Shown piece after piece: positions 1 through 6,508 of a DNA stretch of 23,517 nt. Position 1 is the stretch's first letter; each line of letters starts with the position of its first letter. The DNA comes from DATLAN01 sp035527455 (GTDB taxonomy: Bacteria; Planctomycetota; Planctomycetia; Pirellulales; Thermoguttaceae), in NCBI GenBank assembly GCA_035527455.1, contig DATLAN010000537.1, positions 1 to 23,517 of the forward strand, in the 5' to 3' direction. The position numbers were made by a program, and so were the translations under genes. Below the pieces are notes generated by a model. That model was not told where the DNA came from, did not search any database, and saw nothing but the letters and a program-made list of their open reading frames with translations.

Positions 1-364
1 GCTCCGGTGCGTTCGCGTTGTTCTGCGGAAACAGCGCGTGCGTTTCGTCCGCCCTGCCGTCGCCGCTGCTGTGCAGCACGATCGTCGCGGCATCGCCCAG
101 TTCGGCCATATCCTCGGGCACCCTGCCGACGTAGATCTTCGTGACGATCCCCTTGATTTCGGCAGATTCGTCCAGGTTTTTCTTCAGCAGCAGGAGGTCC
201 TTTTCGTACTCGTGGGCGCCGGGGCTGCCGTGGTCCTTTGGCCCGGCGATGAACACGATCTTCCTGGGAGAGGTTCCGGGATCGGCCTCAGCCGGGGCAG
301 CCTTGAAGCCACATGCGAAGAAGAACGTGAGGGCCAGCGCGATCGGAAGCGGACTGCGGCACAT
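1..364 (-). CDS. ThuA-like domain secreted protein, C-terminal part missing (runs off the window)
   Basis: An open frame on the minus strand starts at an ATG at 364-362 and continues past base 1, giving about 121 residues with no stop. The N-terminus (MCRSPLPIALALTFFFACG) is a signal peptide. Cys18 could be a lipidation site, although Phe at -3 is a poor lipobox. The mature part opens with KIVFIAGPKDHGSPGAHEY and is followed by KDLLLLKKNL, then a strand and turn with TIVLHSSGDG. This is the start of a ThuA-like (trehalose-utilisation, class I glutamine amidotransferase-like fold) domain as found in many planctomycete secreted proteins; the function of these is mostly unproven. A weak purine-rich stretch (AAAGAGA) lies upstream. 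The gene has the same orientation as the lipoprotein gene at 589-1071, but a terminator at 525-559 separates them, so it probably has its own promoter. Confidence 0.75.
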   Translation of the reverse strand, partial: MCRSPLPIALALTFFFACGFKAAPAEADPGTSPRKIVFIAGPKDHGSPGAHEYEKDLLLLKKNLDESAEIKGIVTKIYVGRVPEDMAELGDAATIVLHSSGDGRADETHALFPQNNANAPE

Positions 365-524
365 GGCGAGTGTCTCTTTGGCATCGGGACGACGTTGCGT
401 CAAGCCGAAGACTCTCCGCCGGGAGCCGGCGCAGCTCTTCGGCACGGTCCGCGCGGCAACTCGGCCGGTCGTCGAAAGGTCCGACAACCGGCCGAGGGCG
501 GCTTAACTGCTTCCGCGCACGACA

Positions 525-559
525 AAACCCTCCCGTCGTCCCCGAGGGGGACGACGGGC
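525..559 (-). terminator. Intrinsic terminator of the repeat lipoprotein gene
   Basis: A perfect 12-bp inverted repeat (533-544 and 548-559) has a 3-base loop. On the minus strand it is followed after four bases by TTTT (528-525). It begins about 30 bases past the stop of the lipoprotein gene ending at 589. Stem, short loop and T-run on the transcribed side fit a rho-independent terminator, though the T-run is short. Confidence 0.65.
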
Positions 560-588
560 TGCCGTCGTGCGAGTGATCCGTGTCGCGG

Positions 589-1071
589 TTAACCCTCGAA
601 GGGATCCGTCCGCGGGATGGTCGGCCCCGGGGCGGGCTCCGGATCAATCGACGGCTCTGGATCGATCGACGGCTCCGGATCGATCGACGGCTCCGGACCG
701 ATCGGTGGGACCGGATCAATCGGTAGACTCGGATCGATCGGTAGGATCGGGTCAATCGACGGCACCGGATCGATCGACGGGATCGGGTCGATCGACGGTT
801 CCGGATCAATCGACGGAACCGGGTCGATCGGCGGCAAGACTGGATCCATGAACGGATCGGGCGGAACCACGGCCGGTGTTTTGGCGACCGGTTCCACGGG
901 CGTCTTGAGCGCCGGTTCCACGGGCGTCTTGAGCGCCGGTTCCACGGGTGTCTTGGGGCTCTTCGTTTCCGGGCCGGTGGGCGACTTGTCGGCCGTGGTC
1001 TTCTCCGTCTTCGGGCAACCCACCAGCAGGCAGATGCTCAGCAGCATCGCCAACAGTCCAAACCTCTTCAT
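589..1071 (-). CDS. Repeat lipoprotein, Pro/Asp-rich (PEPSID hexapeptides)
   Basis: 160 residues. The signal peptide ends in a clear lipobox, L16-V17-G18-C19, so the protein is expected to be lipid-anchored. Residues about 42-65 hold a 9-residue repeat (KTPVEPALK type, three copies). Residues about 72-150 hold about twelve hexapeptides of the form P-x-P-S-I-D, among them PEPSID, PVPSID, PIPSID and PSLPID. The rest has no recognisable domain, so it looks like an extended, acidic, proline-stiffened stalk or spacer at the cell surface. The start is well supported: a near-perfect Shine-Dalgarno (AGGAGGTGA at 1083-1075) lies at correct spacing. The gene lies 128 bases downstream of the histidine kinase gene on the same strand. 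I do not recognise a named family. The repeats also appear at DNA level as roughly 18-base units, so the length is probably variable between strains. Confidence 0.8.
   Translation of the reverse strand: MKRFGLLAMLLSICLLVGCPKTEKTTADKSPTGPETKSPKTPVEPALKTPVEPALKTPVEPVAKTPAVVPPDPFMDPVLPPIDPVPSIDPEPSIDPIPSIDPVPSIDPILPIDPSLPIDPVPPIGPEPSIDPEPSIDPEPSIDPEPAPGPTIPRTDPFEG
628..837. repeat. Coding minisatellite, about 18-base units
   Basis: Tandem units of about 18 bases, consensus GGATCRATCGACGGNNCC on the plus strand, encode the Pro-x-Pro-Ser-Ile-Asp hexapeptides of the lipoprotein gene on the minus strand. Several neighbouring units are almost identical and many contain overlapping GATC or CGATCG words. 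A separate 27-base repeat at about 890-955 encodes the KTPVEPAL nonapeptides. Confidence 0.75.
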
Positions 1072-1199
1072 AACTCACCTCCTACTATTAGGGTACGGTA
1101 ACATTTACATTGCGCTTTGAGTGAAGATACTTCTTTCCGGTCGGGAAGTAAACCGGGGTTCCGCGACAAATCCTATGACAGGGCATTTTCGAAGTCCAG

Positions 1200-2987
1200 T
1201 TATTCCGGAATTTCGTCGGATTCGTCTGCCATCTCGACCAGAGGGAGTTCCACGTAGACGCGGGTACCCTCGTTGGTCACCGCTTCGATGATGGCCTCAC
1301 CACCCATCAGTCTTGCCCTCTCGCGGATGCCTTGCAGCCCGAAACGGTCCTTCTTAAACTCCTCCACCCTAAACCCCACCCCCCAGTCGTGTATACTGAT
1401 CGCCAAATGGTCGCCTCGCTGAAGCAGCTTGACGTGGACCCTGTCGCTGCGGCTGTGACGGCAGGCGTTGGTCAGCGATTCCTGGACGATCCGGAAAACC
1501 GCGCTTTCCAGGGGCCGGGCGAGCCGCTTGAACTCGACTTGTTTGGTGAACTCGATCTCCGGTCCGCCCTGCTCCCGGGCCTCGGCAACGAGATACTCGA
1601 CCGCAGCCACCACGCCGAGTTCGTCGAGCACCGGCGGCCGCAGCCCGCTAATCAGCCGCCTCGCTTCCATGATGCCGGCGCTGAGCAATTCGAGCCCCGT
1701 GTGGAAGAGCTTTCGGGCGTCCTCGGGGTTCTTCTCCTGCAACCGGTCGAAGGCCTCGAGGTTGAAGCGGGCCCCGGTGATCTGTTGGGCGAACCCGTCG
1801 TGGATCTCGTAGGCGATCAGCCGGCGGTCGCGCTCGTGCAGATCGAGCATTTTTTGCAGCAGCCGGCGCTCTTTCTCCAATTCCAGCGAGGTCGTTTTCA
1901 GGTCGGTGACGTCGGTGCAAATGAGCATCACATTGGGTACTCTGCCGTCTTCGACCATGGGCACCAGCCGGCAGGCCCACCAGACGCCGAACACGTCCGT
2001 CATCTCGACGGTTTGGGCCTTCGAGGTGCTGAATACCCGCTCGAACGCGGCCCGGCAGGACTCTTGATGCTCCGGCGCGATGAAGCTGAAGCCGTTGGCC
2101 CCCAGCAGGGCTTCGGCCGGCGTTTGCGACACACCGCGGTTGACGAACCGGATGGTGGCGTCGCGGTCGACCAGGATCAGGAAGTCGGGCATGTTCTCGA
2201 ACAGGCCGCGCAGCTTCGCTTCCGACCGGCGCACCGCCCGTTCCGCCTCGCGCCGTTCGGTCACGTCGACGCCGATCGCCCACGACGCCCAACCGGGAAC
2301 CGGGAAGTGCTTCGAGACGTTGGACCAGGCGATCGTCTTCACCTCTCCGCTCTTGCACCGCACGTTCCATTCCCAGTCCCGGTAGTTCTGGCCGTCGCGG
2401 TGCCATCTCGCCAGGATGTGGTCGCGGCGGGTCTGGTCCGGGTACAAACGCTTCAAGGCCTGCGGGTCGCCGACGATCTCCTCCTCGCTGTAGCCCGTGA
2501 TCGACTCGCACTCGCGATTCCAGACGGCGATGTTTCGATCCTCGTCGAAGGCGTAGAGCATCACGGGCATGTTTTCGAGCACGTCGTGGAAGCGTTGCTC
2601 GCTTTCGCGCAGCGCGGCCTTTCTGCGGCTTTTTTCGGCCACGGCCAGCCGCAGGGCCAGGTGCCCGGCGTCCTCCAAGTCGGTCAGGAAATCGTCGGCC
2701 CCGGCCGCCAACAGCGCTTCGAGATCGTCCCCCCGCGAGCAATCTCCGGCGACCAGGATCGTGCAGGGACCGTTCCGGGACAGACTCCGCAGATCTCGGC
2801 ACGCTCCAGCGCACCGGTCGACGCCCAGATCCAGATCCAAGATGACCAGCAGGCCGTCGTCCGACGGAACCGTCGCACATGCCGCTTCAGCGTCTGCCAG
2901 CACGGTCCACTCGTGTCCGCGCCTTTCAAGCGCCTCGCCGAGCAACTGACGCGTCCGCTGGCAGGTGGAAATCAAGAGCGTCTTCAT
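1200..2987 (-). CDS. Receiver-PAS-PAS-histidine kinase (NarL/DegS-type)
   Basis: 595 residues, predicted soluble. Order: an N-terminal receiver-like domain (about 2-115); PAS 1 (about 128-247, with WNRECESITGYSEEEI and a following C-terminal PAC region ending DVTERREAE); PAS 2 (about 254-365); HisKA_3 dimerisation region with phosphoacceptor His396 in the motif YEIHDG; and HATPase_c with N-box Asn507 (QESLTNACRHS), G1 Asp534 (DWGVGF) and G2 (FGLQGIRERARL, about 549-560). The HisKA_3 type normally pairs with LuxR/NarL-like regulators, but none is encoded in this window. The receiver is degenerate: Asp51 (VILDLDLG) sits where the phosphoacceptor should be, but the acidic pair after strand 1 is replaced by Ser7-Thr8 and the usual Lys-Pro is absent (FLTDLED). 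There is no membrane segment, so the input signal is probably cytoplasmic. It is divergent from the hydrolase gene at 3246. Confidence 0.9.
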   Translation of the reverse strand: MKTLLISTCQRTRQLLGEALERRGHEWTVLADAEAACATVPSDDGLLVILDLDLGVDRCAGACRDLRSLSRNGPCTILVAGDCSRGDDLEALLAAGADDFLTDLEDAGHLALRLAVAEKSRRKAALRESEQRFHDVLENMPVMLYAFDEDRNIAVWNRECESITGYSEEEIVGDPQALKRLYPDQTRRDHILARWHRDGQNYRDWEWNVRCKSGEVKTIAWSNVSKHFPVPGWASWAIGVDVTERREAERAVRRSEAKLRGLFENMPDFLILVDRDATIRFVNRGVSQTPAEALLGANGFSFIAPEHQESCRAAFERVFSTSKAQTVEMTDVFGVWWACRLVPMVEDGRVPNVMLICTDVTDLKTTSLELEKERRLLQKMLDLHERDRRLIAYEIHDGFAQQITGARFNLEAFDRLQEKNPEDARKLFHTGLELLSAGIMEARRLISGLRPPVLDELGVVAAVEYLVAEAREQGGPEIEFTKQVEFKRLARPLESAVFRIVQESLTNACRHSRSDRVHVKLLQRGDHLAISIHDWGVGFRVEEFKKDRFGLQGIRERARLMGGEAIIEAVTNEGTRVYVELPLVEMADESDEIPE

Positions 2988-3198
2988 GGAGGTCCCTGCG
3001 ACACGTGTTGGCGAGCGGTCCTTCCTGTGTTTCGTGCCGATCTCCGTTTTCCCCGCAAGGCCCCGACGGGAATCCTGCCACCGAAAGAAGCGACTTCCAG
3101 CCCCAAGACCACATCATTTCTTCACCAATCCGCACTCTAACGGCCCATCGCGAGAACGTCAACTCCCGCGGTGGGCTGTTTTCCGGATCGGCGTCGGC

Positions 3199-3204
3199 TA
3201 TACT
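3199..3204 (+). promoter_or_regulatory. Candidate -10 element for the hydrolase gene
   Basis: TATACT matches the sigma-70 -10 consensus at five of six positions and lies about 42 bases before the ATG at 3246. No good -35 hexamer is seen at 17 bases upstream (CTGTTT at 3176-3181 is poor). The rest of the divergent gap 2988-3245 shows no further recognisable element. Confidence 0.35.
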
Positions 3205-3245
3205 GCACTGGTTGGGAAACGACCGTTCCGTGGGGGCAAGAACCT

Positions 3246-4598
3246 ATGACCAAACCGGCAATTTCGACCCCCGGCTTGCTGGTAGCGGTAGTCCTCCTCT
3301 GCACGGCCTCCATACGGCAGGACTTGGCCGCAGGGCAAATCGACGTGGAGAACTCGCAGACCGATATCCGTGTCCGGCACGATGACGACGCCTTCATCAC
3401 GACGATCAGCATCCCTGCCGCCGACGGCCGGGTCGCTTGGGCCGACGTGCTGCGGGGGCTGGCCCGCGCCCGGGGTTTCGACGATTCCGCCTTGCTGGGC
3501 GTCTTGCCGCAAGGCCGGATCGAGTTGGGCGGCACCCGAGGTCGGCTGTTCCGCGCGGGGCTCAATCTGGCGCTGTCGCCCCATCTGCGTTTCGACGTGG
3601 CGGCGGCCGAAACCCCCGGCGATCCACCGTGGCTGGTGATCACGCTGGATCGGGCGGCGCTGCTGGCCTCGCAACGGAAATTCGAGGTCAGTCTGCGCAC
3701 CGCCTTCTTGCCGAGACCTTCCGGCGGCGACCGGCCCTACGGCCTGGACCTGGATGACGATTGGGAAAAGGCCCCGGTCGAGAAGGACCTGGTCGTGCTC
3801 GTCCACGGGCTGAATTCCAGTCCCGAGCAGGTCGCGGGGCTGTTGGCCGCCGCGCGGCGCGAAGGTTTGCCCTGTGGCACGTTTCGCTTCCCGAACGACC
3901 GGGCGGTTGCCGACTCGGCGAAGCTGCTGGCCGACGAGCTGGGCCGGTTCGCCCGGGAACATCCCGGCCGCGGCGTGTCGCTGCTGACGCATTCGATGGG
4001 TGGATTGATCGCCCGGGCGGTGATCGAAGATCCCCGGTCGGACCCCGGCAACGTGCGGCGGTTGATCATGGTCGCGCCGCCGAATCAAGGCTCGGCGTTG
4101 GCGCGGTTCGCCTTCGCGTTGGACCTCTGGGAATACCTCGCCGCCGAGGGTCAACGCAACGAGGTGAGCCGGTTCTACGCGTTGATCGAGGACGGGCTGT
4201 CGGAGGCCGCCGTCGATCTGCGGCCCGGCTCGCTGCTGTTGCGAACGCTCAACGCGCGGCCGCGAAATCCCCGCGTCCGCTACACGATCTTCCTCGGCAG
4301 CGAGGCCCCGTTGGCCGAGAAGGATCTGGCCGTGCTGAAGCAGAAGATCGCCGCGGCGGGCAAGCGGAACCGCTGGGTACGGCTGCTCGGCCCCAACGCC
4401 CACGAGTGGCTCGACGACCTCGACGAAGTGATCGACGGCAAAGGCGACGGGGCCGTCTCGATCCGGCGCGGGCGACTCGAAGGCGTGGAAGACACCGTCG
4501 TGCTCCGGTTCGGCCACCTCGGCGTGCTCCAATGGCCCGGACAAGGGGACATGCGCAAAGTACACGACGGTGTGCTGCAACGGCTGAAGGGCTCGTAG
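3246..4598 (+). CDS. Secreted alpha/beta-hydrolase, lipase or PGAP1-like
   Basis: 450 residues. I chose the ATG at 3246 over an in-frame start at 3171 because it begins directly with a signal peptide (MTKPAISTPGLLVAVVLLC, hydrophobic core then a cleavable stretch). Residues about 30-165 are a planctomycete-type N-terminal domain of unknown role. The catalytic domain follows: DLVVLVHGLNSS (the oxyanion-loop HG), then LLTHSMGGLIARAV with nucleophile Ser250, then MVAPPNQGSALAR. Candidate partners are Asp401 (GKGDGAVS) and His424 (RFGHLGVL), so a Ser-His-Asp triad is plausible. This order is that of lipases and PGAP1-like esterases acting on lipids or acylated substrates; the substrate is unknown. 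The position outside the cytoplasm follows from the signal peptide. It is followed on the same strand by a small membrane protein gene, 135 bases downstream. Confidence 0.85.
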   Translation: MTKPAISTPGLLVAVVLLCTASIRQDLAAGQIDVENSQTDIRVRHDDDAFITTISIPAADGRVAWADVLRGLARARGFDDSALLGVLPQGRIELGGTRGRLFRAGLNLALSPHLRFDVAAAETPGDPPWLVITLDRAALLASQRKFEVSLRTAFLPRPSGGDRPYGLDLDDDWEKAPVEKDLVVLVHGLNSSPEQVAGLLAAARREGLPCGTFRFPNDRAVADSAKLLADELGRFAREHPGRGVSLLTHSMGGLIARAVIEDPRSDPGNVRRLIMVAPPNQGSALARFAFALDLWEYLAAEGQRNEVSRFYALIEDGLSEAAVDLRPGSLLLRTLNARPRNPRVRYTIFLGSEAPLAEKDLAVLKQKIAAAGKRNRWVRLLGPNAHEWLDDLDEVIDGKGDGAVSIRRGRLEGVEDTVVLRFGHLGVLQWPGQGDMRKVHDGVLQRLKGS

Positions 4599-4621
4599 GC
4601 CCGTTTTCAGCCGTGACGGGG

Positions 4622-4650
4622 TTGCCGGATCGCTCCGGCCGGGATAGGAT
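4622..4650 (+). promoter_or_regulatory. Candidate sigma-70-like promoter of the small membrane protein gene
   Basis: TTGCCG (4622-4627) and TAGGAT (4645-4650) are separated by exactly 17 bases; each matches its consensus hexamer at four of six positions. A hairpin follows at 4659-4686 and then a strong ribosome site. The match is moderate and could be chance in a GC-rich genome. Confidence 0.35.
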
Positions 4651-4658
4651 GTCGGCGG

Positions 4659-4686
4659 CGTGGGGACCGTTTACCGAGTCCCCACG
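4659..4686 (+). promoter_or_regulatory. Leader hairpin upstream of the 127-residue gene
   Basis: A perfect 9-bp inverted repeat (4659-4667, CGTGGGGAC, and 4678-4686, GTCCCCACG) with a 10-base loop lies 47 bases before the ATG at 4734. There is no T-run after it, so it is not a classical terminator. It sits just downstream of a candidate promoter, so it would be at the 5' end of the message and may protect it from decay. The role is inference. Confidence 0.4.
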
Positions 4687-4733
4687 GTCTGAGGACCCGT
4701 CCACTCACCGCTTCCGATCAGGAGGAGACGTTC

Positions 4734-5117
4734 ATGAGCCCCGAAGGCGAATCCCGCCCGCAAGCGTCCGCACCGAAAAGGCCGCTGCTGCCGCCGTCGC
4801 GAATCGTGCTGATCCTCGTGCTGGTGGCGGCCGTGGTCGTGTTTGTCCTGGAACTTCGAGCGAAGTCCGCTTACGAGAAGAGTTACCAGGCGATCGACGA
4901 CGCCATGGCCGCGGCGGATGAGAAGAACGAGACCTTGGAGAAGACGGCGGTGGACGATCTCCTGCAAGGCGATCTCGAGCGAGAAGCCGACGAGGCGTCG
5001 AACACGGAACTGTTCACCTGGAAGGGCCTGTATCGGGTGTACGAAATGAAGTTGACCTATCGCCGTAACGACGACACCGGCAGCTTCTACGTGTCGAAGA
5101 TCGAACAGCCGGAATGA
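4734..5117 (+). CDS. Small single-span membrane protein, function unknown
   Basis: 127 residues. The start has a strong Shine-Dalgarno (AGGAGGAG at 4720-4727, six bases before the ATG). Residues about 1-22 are Pro/Ala-rich and cytoplasmic. Residues 23-41 (SRIVLILVLVAAVVVFVLE) are one membrane helix. Residues about 44-95 are a charged helical region rich in Glu, Asp, Lys and Ala. The end (WKGLYRVYEMKLTYRRND, then SFYVSKIEQPE) looks like a small beta-stranded segment. I do not recognise a family. The stop codon at 5115-5117 lies inside the first unit of the heptamer array, so the end of this gene and the start of the array are fused; expansion of the array would not change the protein. Topology is N-in, C-out by the positive-inside rule, but only weakly. 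Confidence 0.75.
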   Translation: MSPEGESRPQASAPKRPLLPPSRIVLILVLVAAVVVFVLELRAKSAYEKSYQAIDDAMAAADEKNETLEKTAVDDLLQGDLEREADEASNTELFTWKGLYRVYEMKLTYRRNDDTGSFYVSKIEQPE

Positions 5118-5342
5118 CGAATGACGAATGACGAATGACGAATGACGAATGACCAATGACCAATGACGAATGACCAATGACCAATGACGAATGACGAATG
5201 ACCAATGACCAATGACCAATGACGAATGACCAATGACCAATGACCAATGACCAATGACCAATGACGAATGACGAATGACGAATGACGAATGACGAATGAC
5301 GAATGACGAATGACGAATGACGAATGACGAATGACGAATGAC
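5112..5342. repeat. Tandem array of 33 heptamers (GAATGAC / CAATGAC)
   Basis: 33 uninterrupted 7-base units run from 5112 to 5342. Every unit ends in AATGAC and the only variation is G or C at the first position. By run length the order is 6 G, 2 C, 1 G, 2 C, 2 G, 3 C, 1 G, 5 C, 11 G. The first unit contains the stop codon of the upstream gene. Since 7 is not a multiple of 3, all frames are visited, and on the minus strand every frame reads as a repeating Val-Ile-Arg/Gly-His-Ser/Trp-Ser pattern, an artefact rather than a protein. Such arrays arise by slipped-strand replication. No function is evident. Confidence 0.97.
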
Positions 5343-5356
5343 GAAGCACCTCCGAC

Positions 5357-5404
5357 ATTCGTCATTAGGCATTCGTCATTTCATTCGTCATTTCATTCGT
5401 CATT
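5357..5404. repeat. Four inverted heptamer-type copies (ATTCGTCATT)
   Basis: ATTCGTCATT occurs at 5357-5366, 5371-5380, 5383-5392 and 5395-5404; the last three are spaced 12 bases apart. It is the exact reverse complement of the junction of two G-type heptamers in the array next to it (AATGACGAAT). The array and these copies can therefore pair as a large hairpin with a loop of about 14 bases. Confidence 0.9.
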
Positions 5405-5454
5405 TCCCCTCTCCATCCCTGCCGGCGCGCTGAAGGTTCAACTCGAGCCCGTAG

Positions 5455-5471
5455 GGTGGGCACTGCCCACC
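5455..5471. repeat. Perfect 17-base palindrome (GGTGGGCA / TGCCCACC)
   Basis: 8-base arms flank a single central C. The element sits 29 bases past the end of the DUF1080 gene (minus strand) and could act as a transcript-end hairpin, but there is no T-run on either side. It resembles other dispersed GC-rich palindromes in this window. Bases 5405-5454 and 5472-5499 show nothing else. Confidence 0.6.
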
Positions 5472-5499
5472 GACTGTTCTCCCCAAAGCGCAACAAGCT

Positions 5500-6174
5500 C
5501 TACTTCTCGCGAATTCGGATGTTCTTCCAGTGGGTCTCGGCGCCTTCGCTTTGGAAGCCGATCGGGCCTTCGGTCAGTTCGCAGTCGCCGACCGTCGAGA
5601 CGACTGCGCCGTTGATCTTGATGACCATGTCGCCGCCTTGGACTTCGATTTCCATCTGGTTGAACTGGCCGACGGGTTTCCGGGCTTCGGCCGAGGTTCC
5701 GTCTTCGAAAGTGCGCGTACACTTGAGATTGCGGGGGATCGGGAGAATGAGTCCCATCTGGCGGTTCATTCCCTGCACCTCGATGCAGCGCGGCCAGACG
5801 CCCAGTGCGTTCGCCTCACCGACGTGGATCAGGCAGCCGCTATTGCCGCGAAAGGCCGAGTCGTCCGCCAAGGCGTCGGGTCTCTTGAAGGCGAACTCGA
5901 ACTGCAGCGTGTAGTTGCGGTAGGACTTCTCCGTGTACATGTAGCCCGAGGGGCTGCCGCTGCAGATCAGGACGCCATCCTTGATCGTGAAGGTCCCGTT
6001 GTTGTCCGCACCTTCGCTTCCGAGGTGGAACTTCCATCCGTCGAAGTCCTTGCCGCTGAGCAGCGCGGTCCAGCCCTCTTCGGCGTTCACTTGTGCCGGA
6101 AGAGGCCTCGCTACGGCGAGCGACACCGCCAGAATCAGAAACAGCCCGAACGCGATTCGATTACATCTTCTCAT
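5500..6174 (-). CDS. Secreted DUF1080 protein (3-keto-disaccharide hydrolase domain)
   Basis: 224 residues. The start at 6174 is preceded by CAGGAGAAACGAC, a good ribosome site; longer upstream starts are not supported. Residues 1-27 are a signal peptide ending near LPAQ. The rest is one DUF1080 domain, a concanavalin-like beta-sandwich: GWTALLSGKDFDGWKFH near the start, then GTFTIKDGVLICSGSPSGYMYTEKSYRNYTLQFEFAFK, GNSGCLIHVGE, the strand CIEVQGMN and finally GPIGFQSEGAETHWKNIRIREK. Family members are secreted proteins in planctomycetes and related bacteria, linked with polysaccharide or modified-sugar breakdown; the exact substrate here is unknown. It is a stand-alone domain with no fused ThuA, cytochrome or PQQ module. 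It is divergent from the ATPase gene, with 334 bases between them. Confidence 0.9.
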   Translation of the reverse strand: MRRCNRIAFGLFLILAVSLAVARPLPAQVNAEEGWTALLSGKDFDGWKFHLGSEGADNNGTFTIKDGVLICSGSPSGYMYTEKSYRNYTLQFEFAFKRPDALADDSAFRGNSGCLIHVGEANALGVWPRCIEVQGMNRQMGLILPIPRNLKCTRTFEDGTSAEARKPVGQFNQMEIEVQGGDMVIKINGAVVSTVGDCELTEGPIGFQSEGAETHWKNIRIREK

Positions 6175-6321
6175 GTCGTTTCTCCTGTGATTGGGAAGGA
6201 ACTCTTTCATATTGGATTCTACTTCACGCGGGGGATGCCGGACTGCTCGTGACCGGCTTTGCATTCCGCCCGCCATTATCCCAAACTGCCGTCCCATCGC
6301 AACCATCGCGCCTCCGGCCCC

Positions 6322-6339
6322 CGGGGGGGCACCCCCCCG
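6322..6339. repeat. G-run/C-run hairpin (8-bp stem, CA loop)
   Basis: C plus seven G, a two-base CA spacer, then seven C plus G, fully complementary. It is directly followed on the plus strand by the candidate -35 element at 6340. The homopolymer runs are prone to slippage and could change promoter spacing or structure between strains; that effect is inference. Confidence 0.55.
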
Positions 6340-6368
6340 TTTACTTCCACGCGACGGCGGGGTAGACT
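6340..6368 (+). promoter_or_regulatory. Candidate promoter of the ATPase/TPR pair
   Basis: TTTACT (6340-6345) and TAGACT (6363-6368), each four of six to consensus, are separated by exactly 17 bases. It would give a leader of about 135 bases before the ATG at 6509. A second pair lies nearer the gene. Neither is decisive. Confidence 0.35.
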
Positions 6369-6508
6369 GCTCGAAGAATGGGCTTGCTGTCAGTCTCAAC
6401 AGCCGGCAAGAGCCGCGCGGACCACGCAGTCTGCTATCCTCGATTGCAGGACCCAGGCTGCGCGGTAGACTTGATTGTCGCAGTCCGAACCGATCCGGAG
6501 AGAATGCC

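Larger units (their letters stand above)
6175..6508. other. Divergent intergenic region between the DUF1080 and ATPase genes
   Basis: 334 bases without a supported gene. It holds a strong hairpin (6322-6339), a candidate promoter towards the ATPase gene (6340-6368) and, nearer that gene, a second weaker pair (TTGCAG then TAGACT, 16-base spacer, ending about 6468). The ribosome site of the DUF1080 gene (AGGAGA, about 6182-6187 on the minus strand) is at its left edge. I see nothing else. Confidence 0.5.

Noticed and set aside
1332..3140. 602-residue plus-strand open frame opposite the histidine kinase
   Set aside because: Antisense shadow in GC-rich DNA; the minus-strand frame has clear receiver, PAS and kinase motifs, while this one shows no family motif.
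3198..4580. 460-residue minus-strand open frame opposite the hydrolase
   Set aside because: The hydrolase has a signal peptide and catalytic motifs; this is a codon-bias shadow.
4583..4605. Possible terminator after the hydrolase gene (GGGCTCGTAGGCCCGTTTT)
   Set aside because: The stem is only four to five pairs with a bulge and includes the stop codon; too weak to call.
4671..5372. Minus-strand open frames across the heptamer array reading VIRHSSFVIRHSS-type repeats (also 5014-5358 and 5087-5365)
   Set aside because: They are translations of a 7-base tandem repeat, which has no stop in these frames. All three frames give the same pattern, and none has a coding start with a ribosome site.
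5112..5404. CRISPR array or attachment site
   Set aside because: Units are only 7 bases and directly adjacent; no spacers, no cas genes, no integrase in the window.
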